From: Sclerotiophoma versabilis
Taxonomy: Eukaryota; Ascomycota; Dothideomycetes; Pleosporales; Didymellaceae
Direction: 5' to 3'
Length of the DNA stretch: 64,000 bases
Assembly (NCBI GenBank): GCA_012274445.1
Contig: JAAROD010000058.1
Location: 806,001 to 870,000 of the forward strand
Below, one piece after another: positions 41,068-54,100 of this stretch. A program made the translations under genes and the position numbers. Within the stretch, counting starts at the first letter, position 1; each line of letters opens with the position of its first letter. The notes under the pieces are model-generated. The model did no database searches and was not told the origin of the DNA. It saw only the letters and a list, made by a program, of their open reading frames with translations.

Positions 41068-44000
41068 CTACCGATATAAGATGATCGGGCTGGCTCTACG
41101 GTCGTATCTCCCTGGTGGATCTGATGATACAGCTTTCGTAGGCTGCGTTGGTTTCGTTGACTGGATCCTTTCCACATCAGCCTTAATTAACTTCTTCTTC
41201 TCTGCATCCGGATCGTAGTGGTAGTCTGCTCCGACTATGACTTTGAGCTCTCGCGTGCTGAGTGGGAGCTGGTATTTGAAATTGCCCCGCACAAGGAGTT
41301 GGAAAGGATACTGCGAGACCTCTTCCCACCGCTGCGTTCCGCCAGCCTCAGTCTTGTTTCCTGGGCGCGTCAAGCGGATCTCGCCAATCGATGAGGCGTT
41401 GTGTCGATGCCAGAACGAGCCATCAAAGTTCAAGGGGGAATCGAAGTGAAAGATGCGACCCAGCAACATAGTACGAGGCTCGCCAACATCTGGATCTCCA
41501 ATGGGATCTGTGCCTTCGTCGACTCCGTCAGACCCTTTGCCGGTCACTTCAGCAATGTCCGACATATCAATAGTCTGCCAATCCTCCTCGTTATCGTGTG
41601 GCACTTCATTGCCATGTTCGTGCCACCATCTGTCTGAGCCGACGTGCTTGCTTTTCGCGAATATGCTGACGTCCATGTCGGTAATCGTAACGCCAATGAT
41701 GTTTGGATTTACAGCATCGACGATTAGATCCAATATTAACTCTTCTTGACTGGCGACTACATTCCGGATCTCGCGAATAGCAAGATTGTCAAGGGGCTTC
41801 GTAGTTGCGAAAACCAGCCCGACTGAGCTAAAGACAACGACCAGAAGTAAAATGGAAAGGACGAGACATCCAGCGAATCGACGACACCATCCACCTTCGT
41901 TACGCTGTCTGCGATCTAACTGCCGTTGAAGGTTGCTAAGTGTTACACTGTCTCTGCGGCGTGGTGTCCGGACGCGAGGGCTTCGGGCCGATGGAATCAG
42001 TGGCGTGCGCTCGTCATCAGCCACAATACCCGCATCGATATCGTACGTCGACAACTCCCCGTACTTGTTGTTGCCAGTAACAGTACCGTTCTGGACAGTG
42101 AAGTTGTGAAACCGAGGACTATTCGGCTGCGATGGGTGCCGCGAAGATGGGCCGCGGCCGCGCGAAGACTGTGACATTGAGGCAGCATCGTCGTTCAGCA
42201 AGATATGACCAAGAGCGCCGCGGCCTTGGCCGTGTCTGCCAATGTGGTGGTGGTGGCTGCCTGTGCCGGCGCGGCCAGATCCTAACCGTATCGTACCTTC
42301 ACCGCGATCTAAGCCGTCGAGGTCTAGGTTCGGGTTGTTGTACGGGTTCGTGAATTTCATGCTACTCTTCTTGCCGGGGTTCTTGTGTTCGTTGCGTATT
42401 GCAAGGCGTGGATCGGCAAGACTGGCAATGGAAGTCATGCTTGGTGTTCTCGAGTGATGACCGCCCCGACTACGGTGAGGTTGTTGTTCAGGAGGATTCG
42501 ACTCGTAAATAAAAGTAGCGTCCGAGTCGGAGGAATTGGCTTCGTCCACTGCGCTGGCGACCTTTTGTTCGAAGACATCTGCTTTCGATGAAGCTTTACG
42601 GGAATTTGAGTTAGTATTAGAGTAAAAATAGCTGAACGACGGAGCATAAGCAGAAACGGTCATCTCTGGGCTTGCAGGCGGTGACATGCTCAACATGGAT
42701 TGCCGGTCGTCGTAGGAGCGCAGTGATGCCTGACTCCCGTACGAAGACGCAGTGTTCGAACGTGGGGGCATGTTGGGCCTGCTAGGGATGTGGTAGTGAT
42801 ATGAAAGCTGCGAAGACCTACCAGTGCCCGAGTGAATTGACGGCGCTTTCCGCTTCGGGGGCTTCCTCTCTTTCTTGGGCCGTATTGTCTCGTTGCTGGG
42901 CTTTAATCGCAGACTACCGTCGACACGGCCTGAAGCGGAGCGGTCCTGATTGGTGATGGTGGCCTGCGCGATAGACGGGACAGTTTCCGTCTCAACGGTC
43001 ATGTTGCGCAGAGGTGGGTCGCGGGCTCGGGACGACAGCGATGACAACGAGGGCTTGGTGGAGACATTACTGCTTACCCGGTGGGCTGACGACGACCGCT
43101 GCTCCTGCATCTTGCCCTTCCTACCGGTCCTTGTGCCACTGTCGCTGCCGCTCCCGGTGTTGGGGTGCATGTTGGTGTGTCGGCTGCTAAGGTCTTCGGT
43201 AACCTTTGAAGAACTGACGTCATTTCGGTCTTCCTCGGACTTCTTGTGTGTGGTGGTCGTGGTTGCTGTGGGAGTAAAGCTGCGATAGCCGTTAGCACGG
43301 TTGGTTGGTCGGTACGGTTTTTCGCTCCGTGCGTAGGCGTAACGAACGTGCGTCGCCATGACAAAGAGTGGGGCGCTGCGGGGAAAGCCTTACCTTTGCG
43401 GCTCAACGCCGCCAAAACCCGGTGTTGCAGGCAGACTAGACTCCTGCACGGTCTCCAATTTGGGAGCTACGCCGCTGGGCCCGCGGGACGGTCCCTTGAT
43501 GGTCATTACGATGGGCATGTCCTCCTCGCCAGGCGTCACTACCTCTTCCTTGACCGGCACACGAGAGGCCGAGGCGGGCGAGGGCGAGGAGTGCTGGACG
43601 ACGATGGAGGGCGTCGATGCGACCTCGGGCTTCTTGGCCAGCGTGCGTAGCGAGTTGCGGCGCGAGCGTGAGTGTGACCGGCCGTCGGGCGGCGGCGGCG
43701 ACTTGATGCGCGGCGAGACGGGCCAGTGGGGGGTGCTGTCGCCAGAGACCATGGCGGAGGGAGACTTCAACGGTCGCGGTGCCTTGATCGAGTCCGAGGG
43801 CGCGGCGGGGGGCAGTTGGGGGATGTTGGCGGACGAGAGGGCGCGCTGGATGGCTGCAGCAGAGAGGCCTGGCGAGGTGGTGCTGGGCCCGCGGCTGGGA
43901 CTGACGTCGTTGCTGCTCTTGCGTGAACGGAGCGCCGCCTGCGACTGCGACCTGGCACTCGGGCCTGGCGGCGCGGCGGTGGTGCGTTGCAGACTGCGGG

Positions 44001-44319
44001 CGGGCGAGGCATCGCGTGAATTGAGGGCCGAGTTGGCTGGCGACGGCGAGCCGGACACGTTGAGTGAACGGTCTCGCGCGAGAGATTGGCGGCGCATAGA
44101 GGGAAGCTGCGCAGCGGGACTGCTCTGCGCGCCAGACGCAGGTGCATGCACGGCCGCGGCTTGGCTGGACGTCGAGTTGTCGCGCGTCGAGGCGGCCGTG
44201 GTGGGCGTGGGCGTGGGCGTTGTTGACGATGACGACGTTGCTGGCTCAGCAACTTCTACCACGCCGGTGATGCTGTGGAAACCCTCGGCGTCCGGCGGAG
44301 CAGCAGCGGTCGAGGTCAT
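41068..44319 (-). CDS. VAC7: Vacuolar segregation protein 7-like regulator of PI(3,5)P2 synthesis
   Basis: Vac7 is a vacuolar-membrane activator of the Fab1 lipid kinase. Two exons, 43394-44319 and 41068-43279, with a 114-nt intron (GTAAGG donor, GCTAAC branch, CGCAG acceptor); 1,045 residues. The long N-terminal half is Ser/Pro/Arg-rich and disordered, with family-like pieces (AAIQRALSSANIPQLPP, LETVQESSLPATPGF, VASAVDEANSSDSD). A single transmembrane helix lies at about 780-800 (CLVLSILLLVVVFSSVGLVF). A lumenal domain follows (NVVASQEELILDL..VNPN, IFAKSKHVG, GTDPIGDP, MLLGRIFHFDSPL, PFQLLVRGNFKYQLPLS). The ATG at 43359 that opens the second frame lies inside the intron. Identity rests on these remembered family motifs. 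Confidence 0.85.
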
Positions 44320-45138
44320 GTTTGCTGCGGTTCGTTGACTTCAGATGGCAGGGACGCTCGGAGCAACGCTGTCATGCTGCGCTGGGTGCACTGGGTGTCC
44401 GGGTGAATGCCTGGACAGCACTGCAGTCCGCGACGAGTAACCGAGCAATGGCGGTCAGCGCTGAGATGACCCTCGCCAGCACGCGGCGCTCGCCTGTTGG
44501 ACAGCGAAATTTGCTATCGCAGCAGAAGGTCCGTGGCGCGACGAGGACAGGTGCATTTGGCAACGAGGGATGGATTGGGGTGATGATGTGTAAGTGCGCG
44601 CCAGGCCTTGCAGTCGAATGGCTAATCGGCCGAAACACTGCCGCTTACCAGGAATCGACCCGAGATGCGCTGGCTGAACAGAAACAGCATCGAGAAAGCA
44701 ACACCCGCATCTTCTCGCACCGTGAATAGCATCTTTGTGTACCCTGTCAGCTGACGCTGAAAGCGTTGCTGCTGACTGCCTCAAGCCGTCCGAACGGGCT
44801 GTGCAACTCTCCTGGAGGCACCGCTTCTGGCTGCGACACCTCGTCTCCAAACTTGCTCCAGCAAAGGCCTGCTGCATCTGTAGGGCTGTCTTGAGAAGGC
44901 GTGGCATGCTCCCGTCTGTGCAGAACTAACCCTTGATCCTCCAGCGCCACCAGGGCCTCCATGACTGTGAGCCCAACACGTGTCACTCTTCCGCGCCCAG
45001 CGCTGCATTCAAAGCAGATCAGGGGCCAGACTTCATTTGGTCGCATTGTTCGAGTCGTTGTCAAACATCACCGCAAGATGGTGTAAACAATAGGTACACA
45101 TGGCTTGTATTCATCAAATCAAATCTGCGCTAGCTATC
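44320..45138. other. Intergenic region between VAC7 and the desaturase
   Basis: 820 bp between two minus-strand genes: the VAC7 promoter and the desaturase 3' end. Overlapping short frames on both strands reflect moderate GC content; none has a motif. Confidence 0.55.
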
Positions 45139-46892
45139 CTAGTGCAGCCCATATTCACCTTCTGCTGCCATGGTCCTCTGGCATTCAGCGAAGATAGCCG
45201 CCTGCCTTGCTACATCTGCCAGCTTGCCAATCACTTGTTTGTTTCCGTCCACAAATCCATACAGCGCATATGGAATGTCCACCTCATTGCAGAAGTCTTG
45301 GACCAGCTTTTGCGTCTCCCTTAGATTGTGCCGCGGAATCCTGGGGTACAAGTGGTGGATAGCCTGAAACTGGAGACCGCCATGGAAGAAGTCAAGCCAC
45401 TGCGGGCAGTCGACATCCATAGTCGTGCGCAGCATCTTCTGAGCGAAGGACTCGTGGATGCCGAGATCCGTCGTACTCATTGCGAAATGCGACAGTGTGA
45501 TTTGCACGTGCAGCGGCGATGTGAGAGCGTGGCTGATGAGGACGAACCAGAATCGGCTGAAGTTGTCTGGCATGGTCTTGTAGACGACACCATAGCCATA
45601 CCAAGTCCAGAACACCATCATGCCAACCATCTCGAAGTAGCGGTGCCACCACGCCGGTCCCTTCTTTGGACCCTTTCCGCCCAGAAGGTACTCTAGTGAC
45701 AACCTGTAAAGGTTAAAACGGGCGAACATCATGATTGGGTAATATGTATAATGCTGAATGCGCACCAAGATCTTGGCCGCCGCATCGTACTCCATAACCC
45801 TCTCATAGTACGTCGTTGTAAGGCTTTGCAAGAAGCGGTGGGTGACAGCAAAGATGGGGATGTACTGAATGTCTGGGTCGTGCTCTGGGTCGTTTGTTAC
45901 AAGGTGGTGGACGTTGTGGTTGAACTTCCACCAGCACGCACTCAAGCCGCCCATGTAGGATGCAATAAACATGGCGATGGCCGTGTCGGTCGTGAAGTCA
46001 TGTGTAATGCCCATGTGACCAGCATCATGAACCGTGAAAGTGAGCTGGTGCCAGACGCAAGCAAGTGGAATTGCACTCGTGATGTACCAACCCGAATAGA
46101 GGGCATAGAGGAACAGCGCAATAAACGTCCCGTATCGCAAACACTCTATGCCGTATGAGGTGTAGTTGCAGTTGTACAGTCCTCGTGCTTGGATCTCCTC
46201 CTGCAAATCGCGGTATTTCTGGGTAATCCTGTCCTGGGTCTCCGCGTCGGTCGAGGGATATTTTGCCTTGTCAAGATCCAACTCCTGCTGCGTACGTCTA
46301 TCCAGCACAGACATCTTCGGTGATCCCGCGTTATCTTCCAGGCCAATCGAAGACACAGAGGAAGATGACGAGGCGCGCGCGATGGTGGTTGTGTTTCGTT
46401 GGCGTACAGAGGACGCCTTGTCTGCCGGCTCGAAGACCGGGCTTTGATCCGCAGATGACGAAGAGCCAGCACTCTCATTCCCTGACGAAGAGTAGGACTC
46501 CAAACACTCTTCTTCTGATAGCTTCTCTAGCTCCTCTTGTGTCCTGAACTTTCCTCCCTGGATCGGTGGTAAGAAGTTCGTCCAGCGTCCTTCGATGCGG
46601 CCGATTTGGTAGCGCTTCATAAGCTCGAGGGTCTGAGAGGAGTGAAACCTGTATTACACGTGTTAGCAGTAGCAATTGAACGAAAGCCTACGACATACCT
46701 AGTAACCTCGTCGGTAGCATCTCGTCCTATCATATGCCGCATAGCTTTATCACCACCTGGGTGATATGGCATCCAAGCTCCCACATTCAAAACTTTGTTG
46801 TCGACAATCACAACGGCCTTGCCATTGGCGATCTGGCCTTCAATCTCCCTACGACTGAAGACCCTGGCCTTCCTCTGTGCTTGCGCGTCCAT
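45139..46892 (-). CDS. Delta-8 sphingolipid long-chain-base desaturase (cytochrome b5 fusion)
   Basis: Introduces the delta-8 double bond of fungal sphingoid bases, used for 9-methyl glucosylceramides; an endoplasmic-reticulum membrane enzyme. Exons 46699-46892 and 45139-46648, intron 50 nt (GTATGT...TACAG); 567 residues. The N-terminal cytochrome b5 domain has the heme motif HPGG (His44). A Ser-rich linker leads to a fatty-acid desaturase domain with hydrophobic helices and three His boxes: HDAGH (about 272), HNVHH (about 307) and QAIHH (about 492), the last with Gln in place of His, the front-end desaturase signature. A delta-5/6 fatty-acid substrate is possible but less likely in this fungal context. 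It is divergent from the phosphoribomutase gene. Confidence 0.9.
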
Positions 46893-47473
46893 TATTGTGG
46901 TGTGATGGGTTCCGGAGCTACACAGAGTCTAATCGTAAGCGTCGAAATGTGGCAGGAAGACAATGTCAACAGTAAATCTTAAATCATAGTTCATGCGAAC
47001 GTGGAAAGCAACATCAGCCTGAGATTCTCTCGAAACCAAGTAAGGGAAGGAGTGGATAGTGTGATCGAATCGGACCACCGCTGTTGAGAGTTGCAGGTTT
47101 GGGCAGGGGTCACAGCTTAGTGGCGAAGTGCCCCACGTCTCAACCACTCAGCGCTCACCTCCCACACAGGACATGTGAATTGCATTGCTGTTGACTGAGT
47201 AGCTGATCTTGTGTCGTAATCTGTATCAGAGATCACGATTGAGCTGCAAAAACGTGAGGTGAAAGTTGTGGCGACACAGCAAAACAGGGCAGGTGCTCAC
47301 GCAGGTGTCCCTCTCGTTCCAAACCCGGCCATCTCCGCCATCACCAGATTTGCAAGAACTGCAACCGTTTGGTCATAGCTACCTGCCGAGACGCGCTAAT
47401 AAGTACTCAGTACACCCCTTCCTTTCTGTCTTCTAGCATCTACAAAATCAACGAACACACGACCTTGTCGATC
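46893..47473. promoter_or_regulatory. Divergent promoter region, desaturase and phosphoribomutase
   Basis: 581 bp between two outward-facing starts. The phosphoribomutase frame is open from 47369, but the extra 35 codons lack family similarity, so I assign them to the 5' leader. I recognise no specific operator. Confidence 0.6.
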
Positions 47474-49225
47474 ATGGCAAAGGATATCAAAGAGCTAGCT
47501 AAGGAATGGTTGGAGCTCGACCAGGACAAAACCACAAGAGATGAGATTTACCAGCTTCTGCACCATGGCAACACAACTGAGCTGGAATTGCGACTACGAA
47601 ACCGAATTGCTTTTGGTACTGCTGGTCTGCGAGGACCCATGCAAGCTGGCTTTGCCTGCATGAACTCTCTCACAGTCATTCAAGCGTCCCAAGGACTGGC
47701 AGCATATCTCCTAAAGACCGAAGAGGACGTCAAGAAGCGTGGTGTAGTGATTGGTCGCGATGCAAGACACAACTCAGAGAAGTTTGCCAAACTCACAGCA
47801 GCCGCTTTTGTAGCCAAGGGCATCAAAGTCTGGTGGTATGAGACTCCATCCCATACTCCACTTGTACCTTTCGGAGTGCGCGAGCTGGGTGCCGCCGCTG
47901 GAGTGATGGTCACAGCAAGCCACAACCCTGCCAAAGACAACGGGTACAAGGTATACTGGTCCAACGGCTGCCAAATTATTCCACCCCATGATACCGGAAT
48001 TGCTCAAGCTATCCTGGAGAACCTCAAGCCTGTTACCTGGGACACATCCATCATAGACGAGCCGTGTCTCATGGTGGAAGGCTCTCTCGGTTTGGTGAGG
48101 GACAAATACCACAAAGCCGTTCTGCACGCGTCGCAGCCAGAACATACTATTTCACTGAGCCCTGGTCTCAACTTCGTCTATACACCAATGCACGGTGTTG
48201 GCCTACCGGCAATGAAGCGCTGCGTCGAAACCTTAGGAATTGCCTCGCAGATGCATGTTGTAGAAGCACAGGCACAGCCAGATCCGGACTTCCCTACAGT
48301 CAAATTCCCCAATCCAGAGGAGAAGGGCGCGCTAGACCTGGCTATCCAGACCGCTGATGCAGCCGGATCACACCTAATTCTTGCCAGTGACCCAGATGCT
48401 GACCGACTTGCTGCGGCGGAGAAGGTTGGTGATAGGTGGCACATCTTCACTGGCAACCAGCTTGGACTGTTGCTTGGTAGCTACATCTTCGAACGATACC
48501 CATCTTCGAAACCTCGAGAGAAGCTTGCCATGTTGGCGTCCACAGTCAGTTCTAGGTCATTAGCTGCATTGGCGAAGAAGGAGGGCTTCCACTTTACAGA
48601 GACTCTGACAGGCTTCAAATGGCTTGGAAACGTGGCACGAGACCTGGAGAAGCAAGGCTACGACGTCGCTTATGCGTTCGAGGAAGCTCTTGGCTACATG
48701 ATTCCGCAGACAGTGCATGACAAGGACTCTATCAGTGCCGCAGCCGTCTTTCTGACTGCCGCATCCCAGTGGTCTGAGAAGGGTTTGACACCTTACGCCA
48801 AGCTTCAACAACTCTACGAATATCTCGGCTACTTTGAAGACGCCAACACGTACCTTGTCTCTCCTTCGCCAATAGTCACAACATCAGTGTTCACGGCCAT
48901 CCGCGCACTGGACAGCCCCCACCCCACCACCATTGGACCCCGCAGAATCGTGCGCTGGAGAGATCTTACGCTAGGCTATGACTCAAAGAGCAGTGACCAC
49001 GCACCTGATCTACCTGTGGACCCGACCGCTCAGATGATTACCTGTGAGCTAGATGATGGCGCGGTATTTACGGTTAGGGGCAGCGGAACTGAGCCGAAGA
49101 TCAAGCTCTACATCGAATGTCAAGGAAAGACAAGCGAAGAGGCAAAGAAGGGTGCGAATAGTATTTTAGAGGATCTGTTGAGAGAATGGTTCAAGCCCAC
49201 AGAAAATGGACTCAGACTCGCATAG
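47474..49225 (+). CDS. PGM3: Phosphoribomutase / phosphoglucomutase-2 family (yeast Pgm3/Prm15-like)
   Basis: Alpha-D-phosphohexomutase superfamily; the yeast relative interconverts ribose-1- and ribose-5-phosphate and links nucleoside salvage to the pentose phosphate pathway in the cytosol. 583 residues, single exon. The active-site phosphoserine loop is VTASHNPAKDNGYKVYW (Ser about 151), the metal loop is DPDADR (Asp about 306), the sugar-specificity region includes FEEALGYM, and the C-terminal phosphate-binding loop is RGSGTEPKIK. GTAGLRGPM near residue 50 is typical. I chose the ATG at 47474 (MAKDIKELAKEWLELDQ), which aligns with family starts, over the upstream in-frame ATG at 47369. Confidence 0.92.
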   Translation: MAKDIKELAKEWLELDQDKTTRDEIYQLLHHGNTTELELRLRNRIAFGTAGLRGPMQAGFACMNSLTVIQASQGLAAYLLKTEEDVKKRGVVIGRDARHNSEKFAKLTAAAFVAKGIKVWWYETPSHTPLVPFGVRELGAAAGVMVTASHNPAKDNGYKVYWSNGCQIIPPHDTGIAQAILENLKPVTWDTSIIDEPCLMVEGSLGLVRDKYHKAVLHASQPEHTISLSPGLNFVYTPMHGVGLPAMKRCVETLGIASQMHVVEAQAQPDPDFPTVKFPNPEEKGALDLAIQTADAAGSHLILASDPDADRLAAAEKVGDRWHIFTGNQLGLLLGSYIFERYPSSKPREKLAMLASTVSSRSLAALAKKEGFHFTETLTGFKWLGNVARDLEKQGYDVAYAFEEALGYMIPQTVHDKDSISAAAVFLTAASQWSEKGLTPYAKLQQLYEYLGYFEDANTYLVSPSPIVTTSVFTAIRALDSPHPTTIGPRRIVRWRDLTLGYDSKSSDHAPDLPVDPTAQMITCELDDGAVFTVRGSGTEPKIKLYIECQGKTSEEAKKGANSILEDLLREWFKPTENGLRLA

Positions 49226-51184
49226 AATGTGCGAGAGCGCACGATCTGCGCAACAGTTGTTTTCAAGTTGGCGGTGAAAGCGAAAGAAGTGCGTCTATTC
49301 GCCTGTCTAACTTGGTATATAGCAAACCGTAATAGAGATCGATAAGTTCGAGAATCTGTCAACGCCATTCTCTCCTTCGTCACCAAGTACTTGACTTCCC
49401 TGCTCAACCTTTCCATAAGCACGCAGGTCTCCATACCTCTTCAAGGACTTGACCGAACTGGTGGAAGCTCGCAACTTATACACCCACATGAGCATACTAC
49501 CGTCGCGAGATATGCGTCTTTCTCGGCACATCAAGACCAAATCACTGTGGATAACCAGTCTTATACTCAGACCAGAGATGTTCTCATCGAACAACTGCTG
49601 CGTCAAACTCGATACTCACTACCTATGCGAAGAAGGTAAGATCTCCACCATCAAGGCACCAAAAAGCTCACCACCAAGGAGAGGAAAAGGGCGGATGAGG
49701 ATGAGAGCGCTTTGGCTGTTCATGAGTACAAGCTGGCCATGGGGGTCTTGGGGGCGCACAGTGAGTTTGAACTTTAGTTGTGGCCGCGTATACGGTGCAC
49801 AAGATGTGTTGCAGAGTGATGCTTTTATGACCGTGGGTTATATTGCACCGAAGGGTAAGGATGGTAAAGACAACAAATAGTGCTAATCAGTTGGGTAGGG
49901 TTTGATGGGCATGACTGCGGTGCCCTCGAGGACTACAACCCTAGCCTGTGGTTGTTATTTCAGGTTTTGCGGTGCTCTTTGATAAGGTCTGTTATCAGGA
50001 CTCAAGTTCTCAACGTATGATGCTAGTGCCATAGGCTAGTGCGTGATCGTCCGGAGTAGCAAGGCCTGTTAAGATTGTCTTGGGAGCGGTTCTAAAGCCC
50101 AGGAAGCTATAGTACGACTATGGAGCGAATCTTTGCTAGTGTGTGTGAGATACCCAGTCAGGACATCTACACATAACCAGCGCTCATCACATTCGGCCCA
50201 CATATGACGTTTCTATGCTGCTCTTTCTGCCGCCGTGTGCGACTCCACGGATGTTACACGGCTTCTATACCCACATCGATGTTACACTGAAACAGCTCAG
50301 GCACGCCGCGCAACGAGCGTTGTCCCTCGCGCCTTGCACCTTCTTCATCTGTGCTCACCACGCACGCTCTACGCGCACAGGGCTGACGTCTGCCCACCAT
50401 CTTGTAGAAGCATTGCGACAGCAGGTCACGTACTCTCGCTGCCTGGCATGTACTCGCCAAACGTCAGGCCAGGATCTGGGTCGAGGATCCCCGTCCCGCC
50501 TGCATCAAGCGGCATGGTCCTTCGAACAGCGCCCAATGAGCGGCCTCGCGCAGAGCAGGGCAAAAGTAACCTGTCGCGCAAACGCACTGCTGCAGCGCCT
50601 GGACTGCTGCCTTTGCGGGAGAAGATGGCGATTCTTCCCGTACATCTACCTTCTGCTGCACGTACCAGGCTGCGTGTGCGCTGTTCATGAAAACGCAGGC
50701 AGATGCGTGAGTGCCTCCGCGATCTGGTGCTGGAGATTGAGTTCGTAAGCCCAAGGCCAGGCCGAGTGCAGGCTAGTGCAGCCGCGCCTTCCCCACATTC
50801 TGGCGTTGGATAGCCTATCGAAGAGCGAGGATAGCTTGGGGGGCCGTTTCCGCTTCCGCTGTCTTGGGCTGGCCGTTGTCTGTGGCATGCGAGAGAGATG
50901 CTGCTCTGCTTCGCTCCTTCCCCACCCAAACCTCTCGACCCACCCAATACCGCGCCCCCGTGTCCGCGATAAGGCTCGATCGTCAGGCATCAAACCTATA
51001 AAGCCCGGCAGTCCCCCTCGAAGGAACCTGCTTCCTTCGTCTCTGCTCGCAGCTTTCTCGGTACGCGCTCGGCCCCGCCAGAAATTGTCCAGCGCGCTGC
51101 TAACGCCATGGCAGCTTCTTACATAGGTGCTGCGCAACAATGTCCCCGTACTAGACTCGCGCGCTCCCTTCGCGGGATGCCCAC
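49226..51184. other. Long intergenic region (about 2 kb)
   Basis: No gene I can support. Near 49650-49790 one plus frame reads KLTTKERKRADEDE and then AVHEYKLAMGVLGAHSEF before a stop, which looks like a protein fragment, but I find no start or splice context. From about 50200 the region becomes GC-richer with overlapping frames on both strands, probably the promoter and leader of the next gene. Confidence 0.45.
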
Positions 51185-54100
51185 TTGCTGGCATCCATGG
51201 CGGGGTTCGCAGAGCCAGACACGGTTCCCACACAACGCATCTTCTCCCGCCCAGCGACCGAACAGGAACCCCCTCCTCGACGCGCGCTTCCCAACGGACC
51301 CTGCAATTACCGCGATGCCTCCGTTGGCCCCTGTGGCTGTGATCAGTTTTGGGACAAGAGCAGCGCCGAGCTCCATGATGGGAGCTCACAGCACTGCTCG
51401 GCAAGTGAGCGCGTGCCCTGGTGCGTCTGTGGACATCATGCGTGCTTCCATCTAAGAACGCCGCGCGCGCCCGAACAGCGGGCTCCTGCTATGCAATCGG
51501 GCACCAAGCACTTGGGGCAGCAAGTGAATGTAGACGAAGCTCAGAGTAACAACGGCGAGCGGATACAAAAGTCGTTCTATGGCAGCAGCCAGCGACCCCA
51601 GCGATTAGCCGCTTCTGAAGCCAATGGGCCCGGTCGCATGTTGCATAGTCGGGACACTCCTTCACAGACCAGCACCTCTGGCCTACCTGGACTCCCTTCG
51701 ATGTGCATGCTCTCCAGTGACCGACGCCCAGCGGCTGACGATGAAGCTACGCATGCTGTGAACCAGCCCCGCGGAAGTCTAGCAGGGCTTGGGCTTTCAA
51801 TGTTGAATATGGAGAGTATGCGAAGTATTGACCGTCAGCAGTCTGCCTCACCCACCATCGCCGACGACAGTGTCCCACCACCGCTGCAGAGAGCCTTCAG
51901 CGAGCCAGAACGCGCCTCTAGCAGGGACAATTCAGTCCCGACCGACTCGATGAGGCTACTCAGCGACCTGCGCGGCCCCTTCGAGCAGATCAAGGACTTC
52001 AATCGTAACCTGCACCTCGATGTTGCCGGCGACACCATTCCTAACACGCTCGATCCGCACGAATTCATACAAAGCGCTACCGAGGTCGCAACGCCTAGCG
52101 TACGAGGCACGCCCGATCTTGGTACTGCTGACATTGCTGTGCAGCAAGGGAAGAAACTGATTGATACGCTGTCTCGGTTGACCTCGACCAAGGCAGGACC
52201 GCACAGCTCGCCAGACAAGCGCGCCAATATCACATCTGTACCTGGTCAACAACCCAGCTCGCCTTCGGCACACCAAGAAGAGCAGCTGCAGAATGTTCTA
52301 CGTTCAGCGTCACCTCAAGATTTCCAGAAGCTTGCCTCCTACCTAGCGCCATTGCACAACTTGCTGAATTCCATCCCAAACGTAGCCAAAACTATGAGGG
52401 AACTACGATATCGTTTGGAAGTGCTCGAAAATGGATCGTTCAATTATGTGCAGCCAGAGGACCTCCATCAGACTCTTGAGATGTACGATGATAGGCTCAT
52501 CACTGTTGAACATCGCATGGATGAGCACGAGAAGATGCATCAAGCTCTTGAGGCTGACAACAGCAGCATCTCGCATAGCAGACGTCGTATTGACCACGTC
52601 ACAGGATCGTTCAACTCCAACCAGTCTTTGCAGTCGACAACTTCCTCAGCATTGATACTTGCGGCCATGGAACGCAAGGACAAAGAAGCCGAGCTCGGTG
52701 ACATCAAGGGCCGACTGGAGGTCCTGGAATCTGCGGCTGTACCGACTACGCTCAATCCGTGGGAGGTAGAGGTTGTATTACTGCCATGGGGTCGTGAACT
52801 GCGTGGTATCTGGTTCTCACCTGACCAGCCGATGCATGATTCGTCCAAGACTACTACCCAGGACTCCGAGGAATGGACCCAAGCCAGAAGCTTGAAACCA
52901 GCTCAGAGCCTCCAGAATCTGCGCGACACTGACTCGAGCCCAAATCCTTGCGCCAAAAGCATCTTCAGTGACACCGAAAGTGGTTGGAGCAGCCAAGCCA
53001 TCAGCGACTGGGCATCTGGATCGACGGATGACTGGTTGTATCCCAAAGCTTGCGGGGCTAACAACTTGGTCTACAAGCGCCTTCTTAGTCGAGGTTTTAT
53101 TCGCAACGTTACCTTGCACAGCGCCAACGCTCGCGACATTCAGGCCACACTATCACATGCATTCAGCGATGTCATGGACTGGTTACAATTCACCGACCGG
53201 GATGAGGACCAGATGGTTGCCACACACCCTGCTCTGAGAGCCTCCTTCATTCCACTACGCAAGATCATGAAAGAGTCCAAGCTTCGGTTTCTCACTCCCA
53301 GTGAGATGTCGAGCTCGGCGCTTTGGTCAGCGCAGTTCCTCGCTGCTGGTGTAGTCATGCGAGTGTCAGGTGGTAAGAAAAGGCTCTACGTAACACAGCG
53401 TGAGGCGTACGTGCAACGGAGCGATGAGATGGGCAGCTCGTGGACTTGGCAAGAACTGCGACAGCTGCCTCGTTACCAGCCAGGCCAGGACTCGCAGATG
53501 GAAGGGAATGACGAGCAATGCCACCCTGTTCCGGAGGCAGATGCAAAGGAGGGATGTTGGCAGTACGTTGCCACATACGATGCTCCTCCTGTTAGTGTGC
53601 ACTCCTCGTTCAGCAGCCATCAATCGGTCGAGTTGTCAATGCGACCAGCTGACCGACAATGGCGTCGATCAATCACACCCAGCTCGATTCTGAAGAATAG
53701 GCAACAACAACCACTCTCACCTTCAAGTTTGTTCCATCAGCAACGGCCCAGATCTCTCAGCCGCACAGCATCAACTTCTGTTCTCGAAGTTCCTGGCTCG
53801 GCAAAACGGCGCCTGAACTCATCTCCTACCAAGCACGCGTCTTCTCAGCCTATGCATTCACGCGCTCTGAGTGTGTCGGTAGCTCGAACGAAGCGCCGAC
53901 GAGTCACAGACTCCTCGTGGCCGCGTGAGGAGGCAGCCGCTCCTGAGATGGGGCCAGTCACGATCTGGAATCCCACTCCTCGACGGTCACGGGAGCCACC
54001 ATCTCCTCATTTCACACATCCTGCACTGCCAAGGTCAAGCTCAGATGTCACTAGTCGACCTAGTCAACGATCTGCGACCCGTACGAGCAACCCTGCGGCT

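Noticed and set aside
43280..43359. Separate gene starting at the ATG at 43359 (second VAC7 frame read alone)
   Set aside because: This ATG lies inside a well-formed intron (GTAAGG, GCTAAC, CGCAG). Splicing joins the two frames in phase into one Vac7-like protein.
49449..49880. 143-codon plus-strand ORF downstream of the phosphoribomutase
   Set aside because: No similarity or codon regularity; another frame in the same stretch looks more protein-like.
50685..51404. 239-codon minus-strand ORF upstream of the large acidic-protein gene
   Set aside because: Arg/Ser/Gly-rich composition typical of shadows in GC-rich leader DNA; no motif.
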